DNA from: Flammeovirgaceae bacterium UBA2366
GTDB taxonomy: Bacteria; Bacteroidota; Bacteroidia; Cytophagales; Cyclobacteriaceae
Direction: 5' to 3'
Length of the DNA: 64,000 nt
Assembly (NCBI GenBank): GCA_002344065.1
Contig: DDTK01000004.1
Coordinates: 62,001-126,000, forward strand
Shown here: piece by piece, positions 53,115 to 61,047 of the stretch
Position numbering within the stretch: position 1 is the first letter of the stretch
Layout of the letters: each line of letters starts with the position of its first letter
Notes under the pieces: generated by a model
The model's input: only the letters and a program-made list of their open reading frames with translations
Database searches by the model: none
Told to the model about the DNA's origin: nothing
Program-made: the position numbers and the translations under genes

Positions 53115-54407
53115 TTAAGGGTTACCGGATTTCTTAGCCATTACTTCGGCATAGCGCTGAGAAAGATGCTTGTAAGCATTTTCCGACATGATGATACCGT
53201 TATCTACAATCACACCGATAGCCAACGCAATGCCTGTCAGCGACATGATGTTGGATGAAATGTTGAACATATTTAGCAGAATGAAGGCCGTAGCGAGTGT
53301 GATCGGTATTTGTATGATGATGCTCAACGCACTTCGCCAGTGGAACAGGAAAATGATCACCACCAGTGAAACCACGATCATTTCTTCGATTAGCGTTTTC
53401 TTAATGGAAGAAACAGACTCTTCAATTAACTCGCTGCGATCGTAAGCAAGATTGAATTTCATGCCCTCGGGAAAACCCTTGGCTACTTCTTCCATCTTTT
53501 TCTTTACTCTCTTGATCACCTCATCGGCATTTTCACCATAACGCATCACAACAATACCCCCGACAGCCTCGCCTTCACCACTCACATCAAAAATGCCAAG
53601 ACGAAGTTGGCCGGTCATCTGCACAGTCGCTACATCCTTGACGGTAACTGGTATGGAGTTCACCGTTTTTAAAGGGATCATTTCAATAGCTTCAATGCTC
53701 TTGATATACCCAGTGGTCTTGATCACGTACCCGATGTCATTCACTTCAAACTTTCTTCCACCCGCTTCATTGTTATTGGCACGAATGGATTGAATCACTT
53801 GAGGGATTGAAAGTCCATAGTAAGTGAGTTTATTGGGATTGATCGTTACCTGGTACTGTTTTTCAAATCCCCCGAAAGAGGCTACCTCGGCTACCCCGGG
53901 CACATTTTGTAACCCGAATTTTACGTACCAGTCTTGTATAGCACGTTGTTCGCCAAGGTCCATACCTGGTGCTTCCAGTGTATACCACAGAATATGGCCG
54001 ACACCGGTGCCATCGGGACCTATGGTTGGAACAACACCTTCCGGCAATAAGCGGGATGCATAATTCAACCGCTCAAGAACTCGTTGCCGAGCCCAGTAAA
54101 CGTCTACATCATCTTCAAAGATCACGTAAACAAAACTCATCCCGAACATGGATGTACCACGAACATATTTAATCTGAGGCAAGGCTTGAAGATTGGTAAC
54201 CAGCGGATAGGTAACCTGATCTTCCATGATCTGCGGGCTTCGTCCCATCCATTCTGTAAATACAATAACCTGATTCTCGGAAAGGTCAGGGATGGCATCA
54301 ATCTTATTCACCTTTACAGAGTGTAAACCCCACCCGAAGAGGCCTGCTGCAATAAGCAGGATAATGAAACGATTGTGTATAGAGTATGAAATTATTTTCT
54401 CAATCAT
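53115..54407 (-). CDS. cusA: CusA/CzcA-type RND pump, N-terminal part of a split gene
   Basis: A 430-residue ORF with the first membrane helix (IHNRFIILLIAAGLFGWG), the periplasmic half (FTEWMGRSPQIMEDQVTYPL) and helices 2-4 ending in GVIVDNGIIMSENAYKHL, which includes the Asp of the proton relay known from CusA. It ends in a cytoplasmic loop at TAA (53117-53115). Four sense codons (AAT TTG AAT CTC) then lead to the ATG of the second part in the same frame. Confidence 0.85.
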   Translation of the reverse strand: MIEKIISYSIHNRFIILLIAAGLFGWGLHSVKVNKIDAIPDLSENQVIVFTEWMGRSPQIMEDQVTYPLVTNLQALPQIKYVRGTSMFGMSFVYVIFEDDVDVYWARQRVLERLNYASRLLPEGVVPTIGPDGTGVGHILWYTLEAPGMDLGEQRAIQDWYVKFGLQNVPGVAEVASFGGFEKQYQVTINPNKLTYYGLSIPQVIQSIRANNNEAGGRKFEVNDIGYVIKTTGYIKSIEAIEMIPLKTVNSIPVTVKDVATVQMTGQLRLGIFDVSGEGEAVGGIVVMRYGENADEVIKRVKKKMEEVAKGFPEGMKFNLAYDRSELIEESVSSIKKTLIEEMIVVSLVVIIFLFHWRSALSIIIQIPITLATAFILLNMFNISSNIMSLTGIALAIGVIVDNGIIMSENAYKHLSQRYAEVMAKKSGNP

Positions 54408-54473
54408 AGTAATCGAATAATAGAAATGAAGTCAGTTATCCTAAGGAAAAGGACATGAAGAAAGGGCGGAGAT

Positions 54474-54497
54474 ATCTTACAATACTTATCGTAAGAT
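54474..54497 (-). promoter_or_regulatory. Inverted repeat upstream of the cus operon
   Basis: ATCTTAC (54474-54480) and GTAAGAT (54491-54497) form a perfect 7-bp inverted repeat with a 10-base spacer, about 67 bases upstream of the split pump gene. The size fits a regulator half-site pair, for example for the HMA-AraC protein nearby. It could also be part of a terminator for the HYC_CC_PP gene, although no T-run follows it. Confidence 0.4.
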
Positions 54498-54559
54498 TAA
54501 TTGTATGAATAGATCATTCGCACATGCGAACAAAATCCATACGCCCCTAAGTGCAGTTA

Positions 54560-54988
54560 TTAAATAAGGAAGGTCTGAACGAGTATAGTAATGTCTCGTT
54601 CGATCAATGGAGGGCGGTAATTGAAAAACCGAACATGTGCTAAAGCGACAAAAGGCTTAAGGTTTTCTACGGGCCCTACGATCATCGGCAATGCATCTGA
54701 CAACGATTTAACCGTAACCGTTTCACTAACTTTGGTTGAATATTTTTCCGAGTCTACTACAACGGTCGCGTCTTCGCAGCATGCTTTATGACCAACTGAT
54801 TCATGGTTTGAAGTTGCGCTGTCATGGTCACATCCGCGTGTGTGTTCTTCACAAGGCTGTGCGTGACCAAAAATTGCCATGCTTTGTACTTCGCCTCCGC
54901 ACAAATGAAAACTAACCGAATGGCTGATAGAGGACATCAGCACAAGCGCTGCTAGAATACCGGTCTGTATGGTGCGAAACTTTTTCAA
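54560..54988 (-). CDS. HYC_CC_PP family secreted protein
   Basis: A 142-residue exported protein with a TTG start. The three marks of the HYC_CC_PP family are visible: SFHLCGG near residue 27, a His/Cys-rich middle with GHKACC, and NYRPPLI near the C-terminus. Such proteins precede metal-efflux genes in many Bacteroidota and are thought to bind metal. It is the gene just upstream of the cus operon. Confidence 0.8.
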   Translation of the reverse strand: MKKFRTIQTGILAALVLMSSISHSVSFHLCGGEVQSMAIFGHAQPCEEHTRGCDHDSATSNHESVGHKACCEDATVVVDSEKYSTKVSETVTVKSLSDALPMIVGPVENLKPFVALAHVRFFNYRPPLIERDITILVQTFLI

Positions 54989-55148
54989 GACTTCGTAAAT
55001 ATACGTGGCTCACGCATATAAGTTATTATACATTATTGCCGAAATGTTATAAAATTCCAGGCTAAAGTTCGCCATAATCGTAAAAATGAGTCATTTCTGA
55101 TCCTTTTAGCAAAGACTAAGCGCCCTTCTATCCAGCACATGACAATTG

Positions 55149-55283
55149 TCAGAAGTTGAAGATTTCAGCCAGAATCACAACCAATATGACGGCAAGGACA
55201 ATAACAATCCAAAATCGCCTGATCCATTTCTCTGATTCTGGTGACGGCTTGGGTGTTTCGATTTGGCAACACGGTTTCGACAT
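55149..55283 (-). CDS. KPCC mini membrane protein, 44 residues
   Basis: The ATG at 55283 gives MSKPCCQIETPKPSPE, a short basic segment and one membrane helix (FWIVIVLAVILVVILAEIF). The longer frame would overlap the AraC gene and is not used. It has the same plan as the 45-residue protein at 46729-46866: N-terminal (S/A)KPCC, a Pro-rich stretch, one helix. It lies 19 bases downstream of the HMA-AraC regulator gene. Confidence 0.65.
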   Translation of the reverse strand: MSKPCCQIETPKPSPESEKWIRRFWIVIVLAVILVVILAEIFNF

Positions 55284-55302
55284 GCGTTTAAGAAAGCTAG
55301 TT

Positions 55303-55860
55303 TTAATATGTCGCGCTATGGGCATATCCATTTTTAAACTCAGATACCGAACTGCCCGTTATCGCCCGGAATTGTTTTGACAAGTGCTGAACGTTGGAAT
55401 AGCCCATGCGATACGATATTTCACTCAAGGTCAATTCCCCTTCCCTGAGTAGTTGTTTAACTCTGTCCACTTTTCTTTCAATAGCAAATGCCTCGATTGT
55501 CTTATTCTGGTTTCTGCTAAAGAGTTTGGTCAGGCTGAAGTAATTCCTGGCCAGATGATCAGACAAGTAAGCCGATAGTCTGCTCACATTATTTCCCGAC
55601 TCCATTTCGTTCAAGTACTTTATAATGTGAATTTTTATTTCTTCTACGGTCACTTCTGTTTTGTCGTAAACGACCTGCAGACCGACTTCACGTAGTTTCC
55701 TTTCAAGCGTTGGTAAAATTGTATCACAAGGGCTTGAAAAAATTACCCGACCCAACTCAACCTTTTGAGGAGGGGTATTTAGTTGCTGAAGTACCTGAAT
55801 GACGTAGATAATACAGCGTTCACAGACCATATTTTTTATATGAAGTTCGTACGTTTTCAT
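55303..55860 (-). CDS. HMA-AraC fusion regulator
   Basis: An N-terminal HMA-like domain (residues 1-70; NMVCERCIIYVIQVL with the paired cysteines in C-x2-C spacing) is joined to a C-terminal AraC helix-turn-helix (SDHLARNYFSLTKLFSRNQ, LSEISYRMGYSNVQHLSKQFR). A metal-sensing activator for the copper genes is the natural reading. The start at 55860 (MKTYELHIKNM) is preferred to the codon two positions upstream; the product has 185 residues. Confidence 0.85.
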   Translation of the reverse strand: MKTYELHIKNMVCERCIIYVIQVLQQLNTPPQKVELGRVIFSSPCDTILPTLERKLREVGLQVVYDKTEVTVEEIKIHIIKYLNEMESGNNVSRLSAYLSDHLARNYFSLTKLFSRNQNKTIEAFAIERKVDRVKQLLREGELTLSEISYRMGYSNVQHLSKQFRAITGSSVSEFKNGYAHSATY

Positions 55861-55962
55861 AACCAATATTTAATTTTCGTTTTGAAGAAAAAGACTTTAG
55901 AATTGACGAGTATCGCTTTACGCAAGACACGGACTAACCGGAAGTATTTCGAAAACTAACTA

Positions 55963-56409
55963 TCAGATTTGAAAGGAATTTAGAAGAACTCTTTTGTAGG
56001 TTCCCTCATTGCTATAAAGAAATTGCGGATGTGCCACACTCGCAGAGAAGGTGGTATTGATGCTGTTGAGCGAAAAGGATGTAACGATGTTGAATAAAGG
56101 AGTGGCATTGGCGGCTACCTCTACAATCAATGTCTCAGTGCTTAAAGAAAGAGCCGCAAAGAACCTGGTCATCTCATATGCACAGCAGGAATCCTTTGGA
56201 GCGATTTCAAAGAAAATATTCTTTGTAAGCAGATGGTGTGCTTTTGCCTGTATTTCCTTTGTGTGTTTACAATGAGAATCTGGATGATCTGAGTGCATTA
56301 CCATGCCTGATGCACATGCGAAATTGCAAACAATGGTTGTCAAAACCGATAAGGTAAAGAACAGGGACAGGAAAAGGCTGTATTTTCGTATGGTTGTCAG
56401 GGGAGTCAT
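55963..56409 (-). CDS. Secreted Cys/His-rich protein of unknown family
   Basis: From the ATG at 56409 there is a signal peptide (LFLSLFFTLSVLTTIVCNFACA) and a mature part with HSDHPDSHCKH and DSCCAYEM. The pattern of His and paired Cys recalls HYC_CC_PP proteins but the PP motif is missing. An alternative ATG at 56442 would add 11 residues. Probably a periplasmic metal-binding protein. Confidence 0.55.
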   Translation of the reverse strand: MTPLTTIRKYSLFLSLFFTLSVLTTIVCNFACASGMVMHSDHPDSHCKHTKEIQAKAHHLLTKNIFFEIAPKDSCCAYEMTRFFAALSLSTETLIVEVAANATPLFNIVTSFSLNSINTTFSASVAHPQFLYSNEGTYKRVLLNSFQI

Positions 56410-56541
56410 CCAATGGCAAAGTAGTGAGTTTTGTTTACTCATATAATGACCAATGTTGGCTAAGATGATGACTTTTGTCAGGCATGGTCTGTCTCAAAGG
56501 CGCATGAAATTTTTCATACGCCTTAACCAGTTTGATAGAAA

Positions 56542-57339
56542 TTACTTATCATGAGTATCGAGAATCACAGGCAGGCCATCTTTACCGATAGGCACAAAGA
56601 AAAACTTGGTGTTGGGGTTAGTTGTAAGTTTATCCTGCACTTCCAGAGCCTTATACTGCAAGTATCGTTGGGTTAAGCCAGCATCAATGATTTGCTGTGC
56701 ATCGCGCTGACCTTTAGCCAACACTCTTTGTATCTCCGCGTTTTTCTCTGCAATCTTTAATTCGTACTCTTTTTGCTCAATGGCCTGTTGGACTGCGAGT
56801 TTCTTATCTACAGCCGAAGTAACTACCACCGGGTATTCAATATGTTTTACTGTAACGTTGTTGAACTCAATGTGCTTTCCCTTTGTCAGCATCATCAGGC
56901 GTGTAAGGATGGCTGACTCAATCTCCGGACTTTTTGGTGACACTGTGGTATACTTATATGTTGAGAAAACGTTTCGCACCAGGCTCATAAACTCTGGTTG
57001 GATTACTTTGTTGTAATATTCTTTACCAACTTCTAACTCTAATTGTGGCAGTTCCGAAGCCACAGGTCGTAGTGTTACGGAAACAGTAAGGTCGATATGT
57101 AATTCGTCTTCCGTTAGGATTGATACGTTTTCATTATAGGTTTTCCATTGCATATTATAGCCGACTACACCATTCCATGGCCAATGCCACACAACGCCAT
57201 TGGAATAAATTTTGTCTGTTACTAACCCTTTGCTTAGGGGCTTCCAGCGCATGGCATTATAGCCGGGCTTTACTACCGAGCATCCGGCTGCCAGCAAAAG
57301 GATGGTTGCAGCCATAATGAAATTCAAATTGGTTTTCAT
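56542..57339 (-). CDS. Prohibitin-like SPFH-domain lipoprotein
   Basis: A 265-residue lipoprotein (LLAAGCSV) with an SPFH/prohibitin domain: NVSILTEDELHIDLTVSVTLRP, YYNKVIQPEFMSLVRNVFST, and the helical AEKNAEIQRVLAKGQRDAQQ. Prohibitins form ring-like membrane scaffolds. Link to metals is unclear. Last gene before a strand switch. Confidence 0.88.
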   Translation of the reverse strand: MKTNLNFIMAATILLLAAGCSVVKPGYNAMRWKPLSKGLVTDKIYSNGVVWHWPWNGVVGYNMQWKTYNENVSILTEDELHIDLTVSVTLRPVASELPQLELEVGKEYYNKVIQPEFMSLVRNVFSTYKYTTVSPKSPEIESAILTRLMMLTKGKHIEFNNVTVKHIEYPVVVTSAVDKKLAVQQAIEQKEYELKIAEKNAEIQRVLAKGQRDAQQIIDAGLTQRYLQYKALEVQDKLTTNPNTKFFFVPIGKDGLPVILDTHDK

Positions 57340-57352
57340 GGTATTGATTTGT

Positions 57353-57526
57353 TTAAGTATTCAGGAATTCACAACGATCTCCAAATTCATTTTTGCACCA
57401 AGCAATGAACAAACTGGTTTCGCTCTCAGGCAAGAGTCTGAGTGCCTTGACGTATTCTTTCTTTAACAAGGCTCTGTCAAAGCTTATTTTTCTCAAGATC
57501 AGTTTGCAGTACTCGAACCTACTCAT
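57353..57526 (-). CDS. Conserved small protein, 57 residues
   Basis: An open frame just upstream of the prohibitin-like gene encodes MSRFEYCKLILRKISFDRAL, KKEYVKALRLL and SLFIAWCKNEFGDRCEFLN. The start MSRFEYCK and the following KEY...AWC pattern match a small soluble protein that I recall as widespread in Bacteroidota genomes with no known role. It covers most of the otherwise empty region 57340-57727. Confidence 0.65.
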   Translation of the reverse strand: MSRFEYCKLILRKISFDRALLKKEYVKALRLLPESETSLFIAWCKNEFGDRCEFLNT

Positions 57527-57727
57527 GGCGTTAATGATTTTGTTACTTTTTGTAACGCACTAAACCGAGCGTACAGATCAAACTTTCTTGGTTAAGATGT
57601 GTATTTTATTGATGCATGAATAAAAATAAGAAGGCGACCTTTATCGTGGGGACAACTGACCAATTAAATATAAATCATTGCCAAGGTTTTTTCGCTTTCT
57701 CCTGACTATGAATCGTTAAATTCAGTA

Positions 57728-58288
57728 ATGAAGATCAAGAAATTATGCGTTGTATTTTTTGCTTTGCTCCTGGCTTTTCCCTCATGGAAATTACGAGCTC
57801 AGAATATATTTAGGTCGAAGCATGGAACGTTGTCAAGTGATGCAACGTACTTCGGCTATTCTGTTACAGCGGACACGAAAGCAGTTGAAGTTTTATTAGA
57901 CTATGAAACTTCTGACATTATTCTTATGCTCAACCCAAAGGTTTTGCACACGGGCAAAGATTCAATCTATCAACTTTTGAAACAAATCGATTATATCTGG
58001 GCCCTGCGAAGCAACCTTAACCTAGGCTCCATTAACACAACAACCCATGCTCCGCAGAATTTTCAATTGACCGGAATTCTTGAGTTGCCGCCAAACCAGA
58101 AACTGAACATTAAAGGCACTAGTCGTCTTGAGCATATTGGTGGAGGGGAAGAAATGGCCTGCGAACTTGCATTCTATTTCGATTTAGATTTGGGTTCGTT
58201 GGGGATATCCCCGTCAACCGGACTCTCCAGGGGTGAAAACCTTATGAAGGTTCAGTTCTTTGAAACGGTATTGAAAAAAGTTAACTGA
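57728..58288 (+). CDS. Secreted YceI-like protein
   Basis: A 186-residue exported protein (MKIKKLCVVFFALLLAFPSW). The rest has the alternating strands of a YceI-like barrel (YFGYSVTADTKAVEVLLDY, FQLTGILELPPNQKLNIKG) but lacks the clearest family motifs. First gene after the strand switch; a 201-base gap before it holds no other gene. Confidence 0.5.
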   Translation: MKIKKLCVVFFALLLAFPSWKLRAQNIFRSKHGTLSSDATYFGYSVTADTKAVEVLLDYETSDIILMLNPKVLHTGKDSIYQLLKQIDYIWALRSNLNLGSINTTTHAPQNFQLTGILELPPNQKLNIKGTSRLEHIGGGEEMACELAFYFDLDLGSLGISPSTGLSRGENLMKVQFFETVLKKVN

Positions 58289-58311
58289 AAATAGTTATAA
58301 AACCATCTGTT

Positions 58312-58500
58312 ATGAAAAATCATTGGTTATGGATGATCATCGGGTGTGGCTTGCCACTTCTTCTCATTTTCTTGCTGCCGGTTTTTGGTATCAAGTCAAA
58401 CACGGGATTTTTTTTGTTTATGGTTCTTTGTTTTGCGTCTCATCTTTTTATGATGCGCAACATGGATAACCAGAGTGATAACAAACATTCGCATCAGTGA
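58312..58500 (+). CDS. DUF2933-like small membrane protein
   Basis: A 62-residue protein with two membrane helices (WLWMIIGCGLPLLLIFLLPV and FFLFMVLCFASHLFMM) and a His-ending tail. Small proteins of this design (MKNHW...) recur in metal-resistance regions. Its stop overlaps the GTG that opens the next frame. Confidence 0.72.
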   Translation: MKNHWLWMIIGCGLPLLLIFLLPVFGIKSNTGFFLFMVLCFASHLFMMRNMDNQSDNKHSHQ

Positions 58501-58517
58501 GAAAACTAAAAATTAAT

Positions 58518-58796
58518 ATGACACAAATTCACATAAGACGATTTGGATTTGCATGCGGGGCAACAACGGTTCTGCTTTACCTGGGCTGCATGCTAGTCAT
58601 GGCTACAGTAGGAAGGAATGGGACCGTACTATTCCTCAACAGTTTACTGCATGGCCTTGATGTTTCATCAATCGTACGAATGAACATGCCTATAACAGAA
58701 GTCCTGATGGGTATCGTTCAGACTTTTATTCTAGGATGGCTAACCGGAGCTTGTATAGCCGCCTTCTATAACATTTTCGACAAGAAAGCGGATTAA
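58518..58796 (+). CDS. DUF5676-like membrane protein
   Basis: From the ATG at 58518 the protein has 92 residues: a short N-terminus (MTQIHIRRFGFACGATTVLL), two to three membrane helices and GWLTGACIAAFYNIF, as in DUF5676 proteins. A GTG at 58497 would lengthen it by seven residues. Function unknown; it sits between two other small envelope genes. Confidence 0.72.
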   Translation: MTQIHIRRFGFACGATTVLLYLGCMLVMATVGRNGTVLFLNSLLHGLDVSSIVRMNMPITEVLMGIVQTFILGWLTGACIAAFYNIFDKKAD

Positions 58797-58821
58797 CTCA
58801 TAAGGGATCTAAATCAATTAT

Positions 58822-59412
58822 ATGAAAGCATTCACAACAATAATAATAGTAGCGGTAACAGTGTTTCTAGGTGGATGCATGACCTTCACGAACATGAAGG
58901 TTAGATATGATAAAGAGATCGATTTTAATAAATATAAGACTTATGCCTGGCTGGCAGATGCGGATCGGGCTGGTAATAATGATTTTGACAATGACTTCAT
59001 CCGTCAGCGGATACGTAATTACATTGGGCATTGTTTGAGTGAGCGTCAATATGTTGCAGACACCCTTCAGCCTGATCTGCTGGTCCGCACCAGGTGGATG
59101 GCCGAAGCGCGCGAGTTAACGATGCCTGATTTAACGGACAGGCCTTTTTATTACAATAGCATCTACTATGCTGACCCGTTTACGATTCGAATCTCACCGC
59201 GTGGAAAAATTGACTACACAAACCGATATCCAATCTCGAATGCAAAAAAGCAAACCTACTACCATAGCGGAGTGGAAGTGCTTTTTATTGATGCTAAAAC
59301 AAAAGAAGTAATATGGAACGGCTTTACGAGCGATGATATTTATGATCCCCGGGTCATCTACAAAGAACTTCATCCCTCAGTTCATAGAATGATGAAACAG
59401 TTTCCCGATTAG
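58822..59412 (+). CDS. DUF4136 lipoprotein
   Basis: A 196-residue lipoprotein (VFLGGCMT) with the DUF4136 pattern: VRYDKEIDFNKYKTYAWL near the start and VLFIDAKTKEVIWNG near the end. Common in Gram-negative envelopes, with no known function. Last gene before the mercury operon. Confidence 0.85.
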   Translation: MKAFTTIIIVAVTVFLGGCMTFTNMKVRYDKEIDFNKYKTYAWLADADRAGNNDFDNDFIRQRIRNYIGHCLSERQYVADTLQPDLLVRTRWMAEARELTMPDLTDRPFYYNSIYYADPFTIRISPRGKIDYTNRYPISNAKKQTYYHSGVEVLFIDAKTKEVIWNGFTSDDIYDPRVIYKELHPSVHRMMKQFPD

Positions 59413-59551
59413 CAAATAAGGTAGCTGATGGATTGATACCAACATTAAATCACAAAGATCGTTGATGGTCATTACAGGGCGACACAAAGGAAAATCACCT
59501 TGGCAACTCATGTACAGTGCACCGTAAAAAAAGTTTTATTACATGACACAT

Positions 59552-59593
59552 ATTTAAGTATTTGCTTAAATAAGTAAACTTTTCTTAACTTTG
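59552..59593 (+). promoter_or_regulatory. Promoter and operator of the mercury operon
   Basis: TTTG (59561-59564), a 21-base spacer and TAACTTTG (59586-59593) match the Bacteroidota promoter. A perfect inverted repeat ATTTAAG (59552-59558), six bases, CTTAAAT (59565-59571) straddles the -33 box. An ArsR-type repressor bound there would block polymerase. The arsR-type gene starts 32 bases after the -7 box. Confidence 0.75.
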
Positions 59594-59624
59594 TTCCGTT
59601 AAGTCACTACAAACAATTCAAAGT

Positions 59625-60002
59625 ATGGAAAGAAACACCTGTATTCGCGTTTTTGCTGACCAGAATCAAATAAACCAGTGCAGGGAGAAAGTATCGGCAA
59701 ATGCCAAATCTTTCTCCCAACTCGGAAATATTCTTTCCCTTGCGGGTAATGAGGTAAGACTTAAGATTCTCTACCTGCTTGAAGAAGAAAATGAACTCTG
59801 CCCCTGTGACATCAGCGATATTCTCGGCATGAGTGTTCCGGCTATTTCTCAGCATCTTCGTAAACTCAAAGACGGCAATATCATCGAAGCCCGCAAAGTA
59901 GGTCAGACTATTTTTTACTCACTTAGATCGGAGAACCTGAAGATTCTAAAGCCTTTTTTCAAGACCATTAATCAAATGAATCAAAATACTGTAACAATAT
60001 GA
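59625..60002 (+). CDS. ArsR/SmtB-family metal-responsive repressor
   Basis: A 125-residue winged-helix repressor: LSLAGNEVRLKILYLLEEEN, then CPCDISDILGMSVPAISQHLRKL with the two cysteines at the start of the recognition region, then the wing GQTIFYSLRSE. It is likely the mercury sensor of the following genes; classical Tn21-type MerR is absent. Its stop overlaps the merTP start (ATGA). Confidence 0.88.
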   Translation: MERNTCIRVFADQNQINQCREKVSANAKSFSQLGNILSLAGNEVRLKILYLLEEENELCPCDISDILGMSVPAISQHLRKLKDGNIIEARKVGQTIFYSLRSENLKILKPFFKTINQMNQNTVTI

Positions 60003-60616
60003 AAACTGAAAGTCAAAAAGGTTGGGTATTGGGTGTAACCGCTGCTATTGCCGCATCCTTGTGTTGCATCACACCCGTGCTAGCCTTACTGGGTGGTGTC
60101 AGCGGAATCGCTTCATCTTTTTCGTGGATAGAACCTTACAGACCCTATTTAATTGGGGCAACTGTGCTGGTATTTGGTTTCGCCTGGTATCAAAAATTAA
60201 AGCCACGAAAAAAGGAAGAAATAAACTGCGAATGTGAAACTGACGAAAAGCCTTCCTTCTGGCAAAGCAAAACTTTCCTGGGCATCATTACTGTTTTTGC
60301 AGCGTTGATGATTTCATTCCCACACTATGCGCACATATTTTATCCCAAGAGTCCTGTAGCTAATGTTGTAATTATTGAAAAGAACAACATTCAACAAGTT
60401 GAACTGAAAATTTCAGGAATGACCTGCCAAAGTTGTTCAGATCATGTTAACCATGCATTAGACGGTGTGCCCGGAGTACTGGAACATATTACCTCGTATG
60501 AACAAGGCACGAGCCTTGTAAAATTTGATGCAAGCAGAGCCGCTCCGGAAAAGTTGGTGGAGGCAGTGAATGCCACAGGCTATAAAGTAATTGACACAAA
60601 AAAACTTGAAAAGTAA
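59999..60616 (+). CDS. Mercuric transport protein MerTP (MerT fused to MerP-like domain)
   Basis: A 205-residue protein: three membrane helices in a MerT-like part (AAIAASLCCITPVLALLGG with the Cys pair of MerT) followed by a periplasmic HMA domain (VELKISGMTCQSCSDHVNHA). It would carry Hg(II) into the cell for reduction by MerA. The fused form is known in Bacteroidota. It is coupled to the arsR-type gene. Confidence 0.88.
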   Translation: MKTESQKGWVLGVTAAIAASLCCITPVLALLGGVSGIASSFSWIEPYRPYLIGATVLVFGFAWYQKLKPRKKEEINCECETDEKPSFWQSKTFLGIITVFAALMISFPHYAHIFYPKSPVANVVIIEKNNIQQVELKISGMTCQSCSDHVNHALDGVPGVLEHITSYEQGTSLVKFDASRAAPEKLVEAVNATGYKVIDTKKLEK

Positions 60617-60627
60617 AATCAAAACTC

Positions 60628-61020
60628 ATGAAGACTTTCATTATTTCATTTTTAGCAGTAGCCATGGTATGTGGCTATTCTTGCAATTCCGCCTTCGGTC
60701 AGGGCAAGGAAAAACCATTTGGCACGGTTAAGACAAAAGTAATTGAACTTAAGGTTACCGGTATGACCTGCCAGGGTTGTGCTGATCATGTTACGTCTGC
60801 ACTTTCTCAAAAATCAGGTGTAATAAAATCAGATGTACAATTTGCCAGCAACTCGGCCACCGTTACCTATGATGCATCAGTGGTGGAAGAGGAAGAAATT
60901 ATTCAAACGATAGAAGAAACTGGTTACAAAGCCGAAGCGAAAACGAGTAAAGATAAAAAGGAAATCAAAAAGGATGATGCTATGCCCCACGCCTGTTGTG
61001 TCCCCAAAAAGAAAAGTTGA
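60628..61020 (+). CDS. Periplasmic HMA-domain protein (MerP-like)
   Basis: A 130-residue exported protein with an HMA domain (ELKVTGMTCQGCADHVTSAL) and a Lys-rich C-terminus ending HACCVPKKKS. It is likely a mercury scavenger that hands Hg(II) to MerTP. It lies 11 bases after merTP. Confidence 0.85.
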   Translation: MKTFIISFLAVAMVCGYSCNSAFGQGKEKPFGTVKTKVIELKVTGMTCQGCADHVTSALSQKSGVIKSDVQFASNSATVTYDASVVEEEEIIQTIEETGYKAEAKTSKDKKEIKKDDAMPHACCVPKKKS

Positions 61021-61047
61021 GTCTTCTATCTATAAATTTCAAACATC

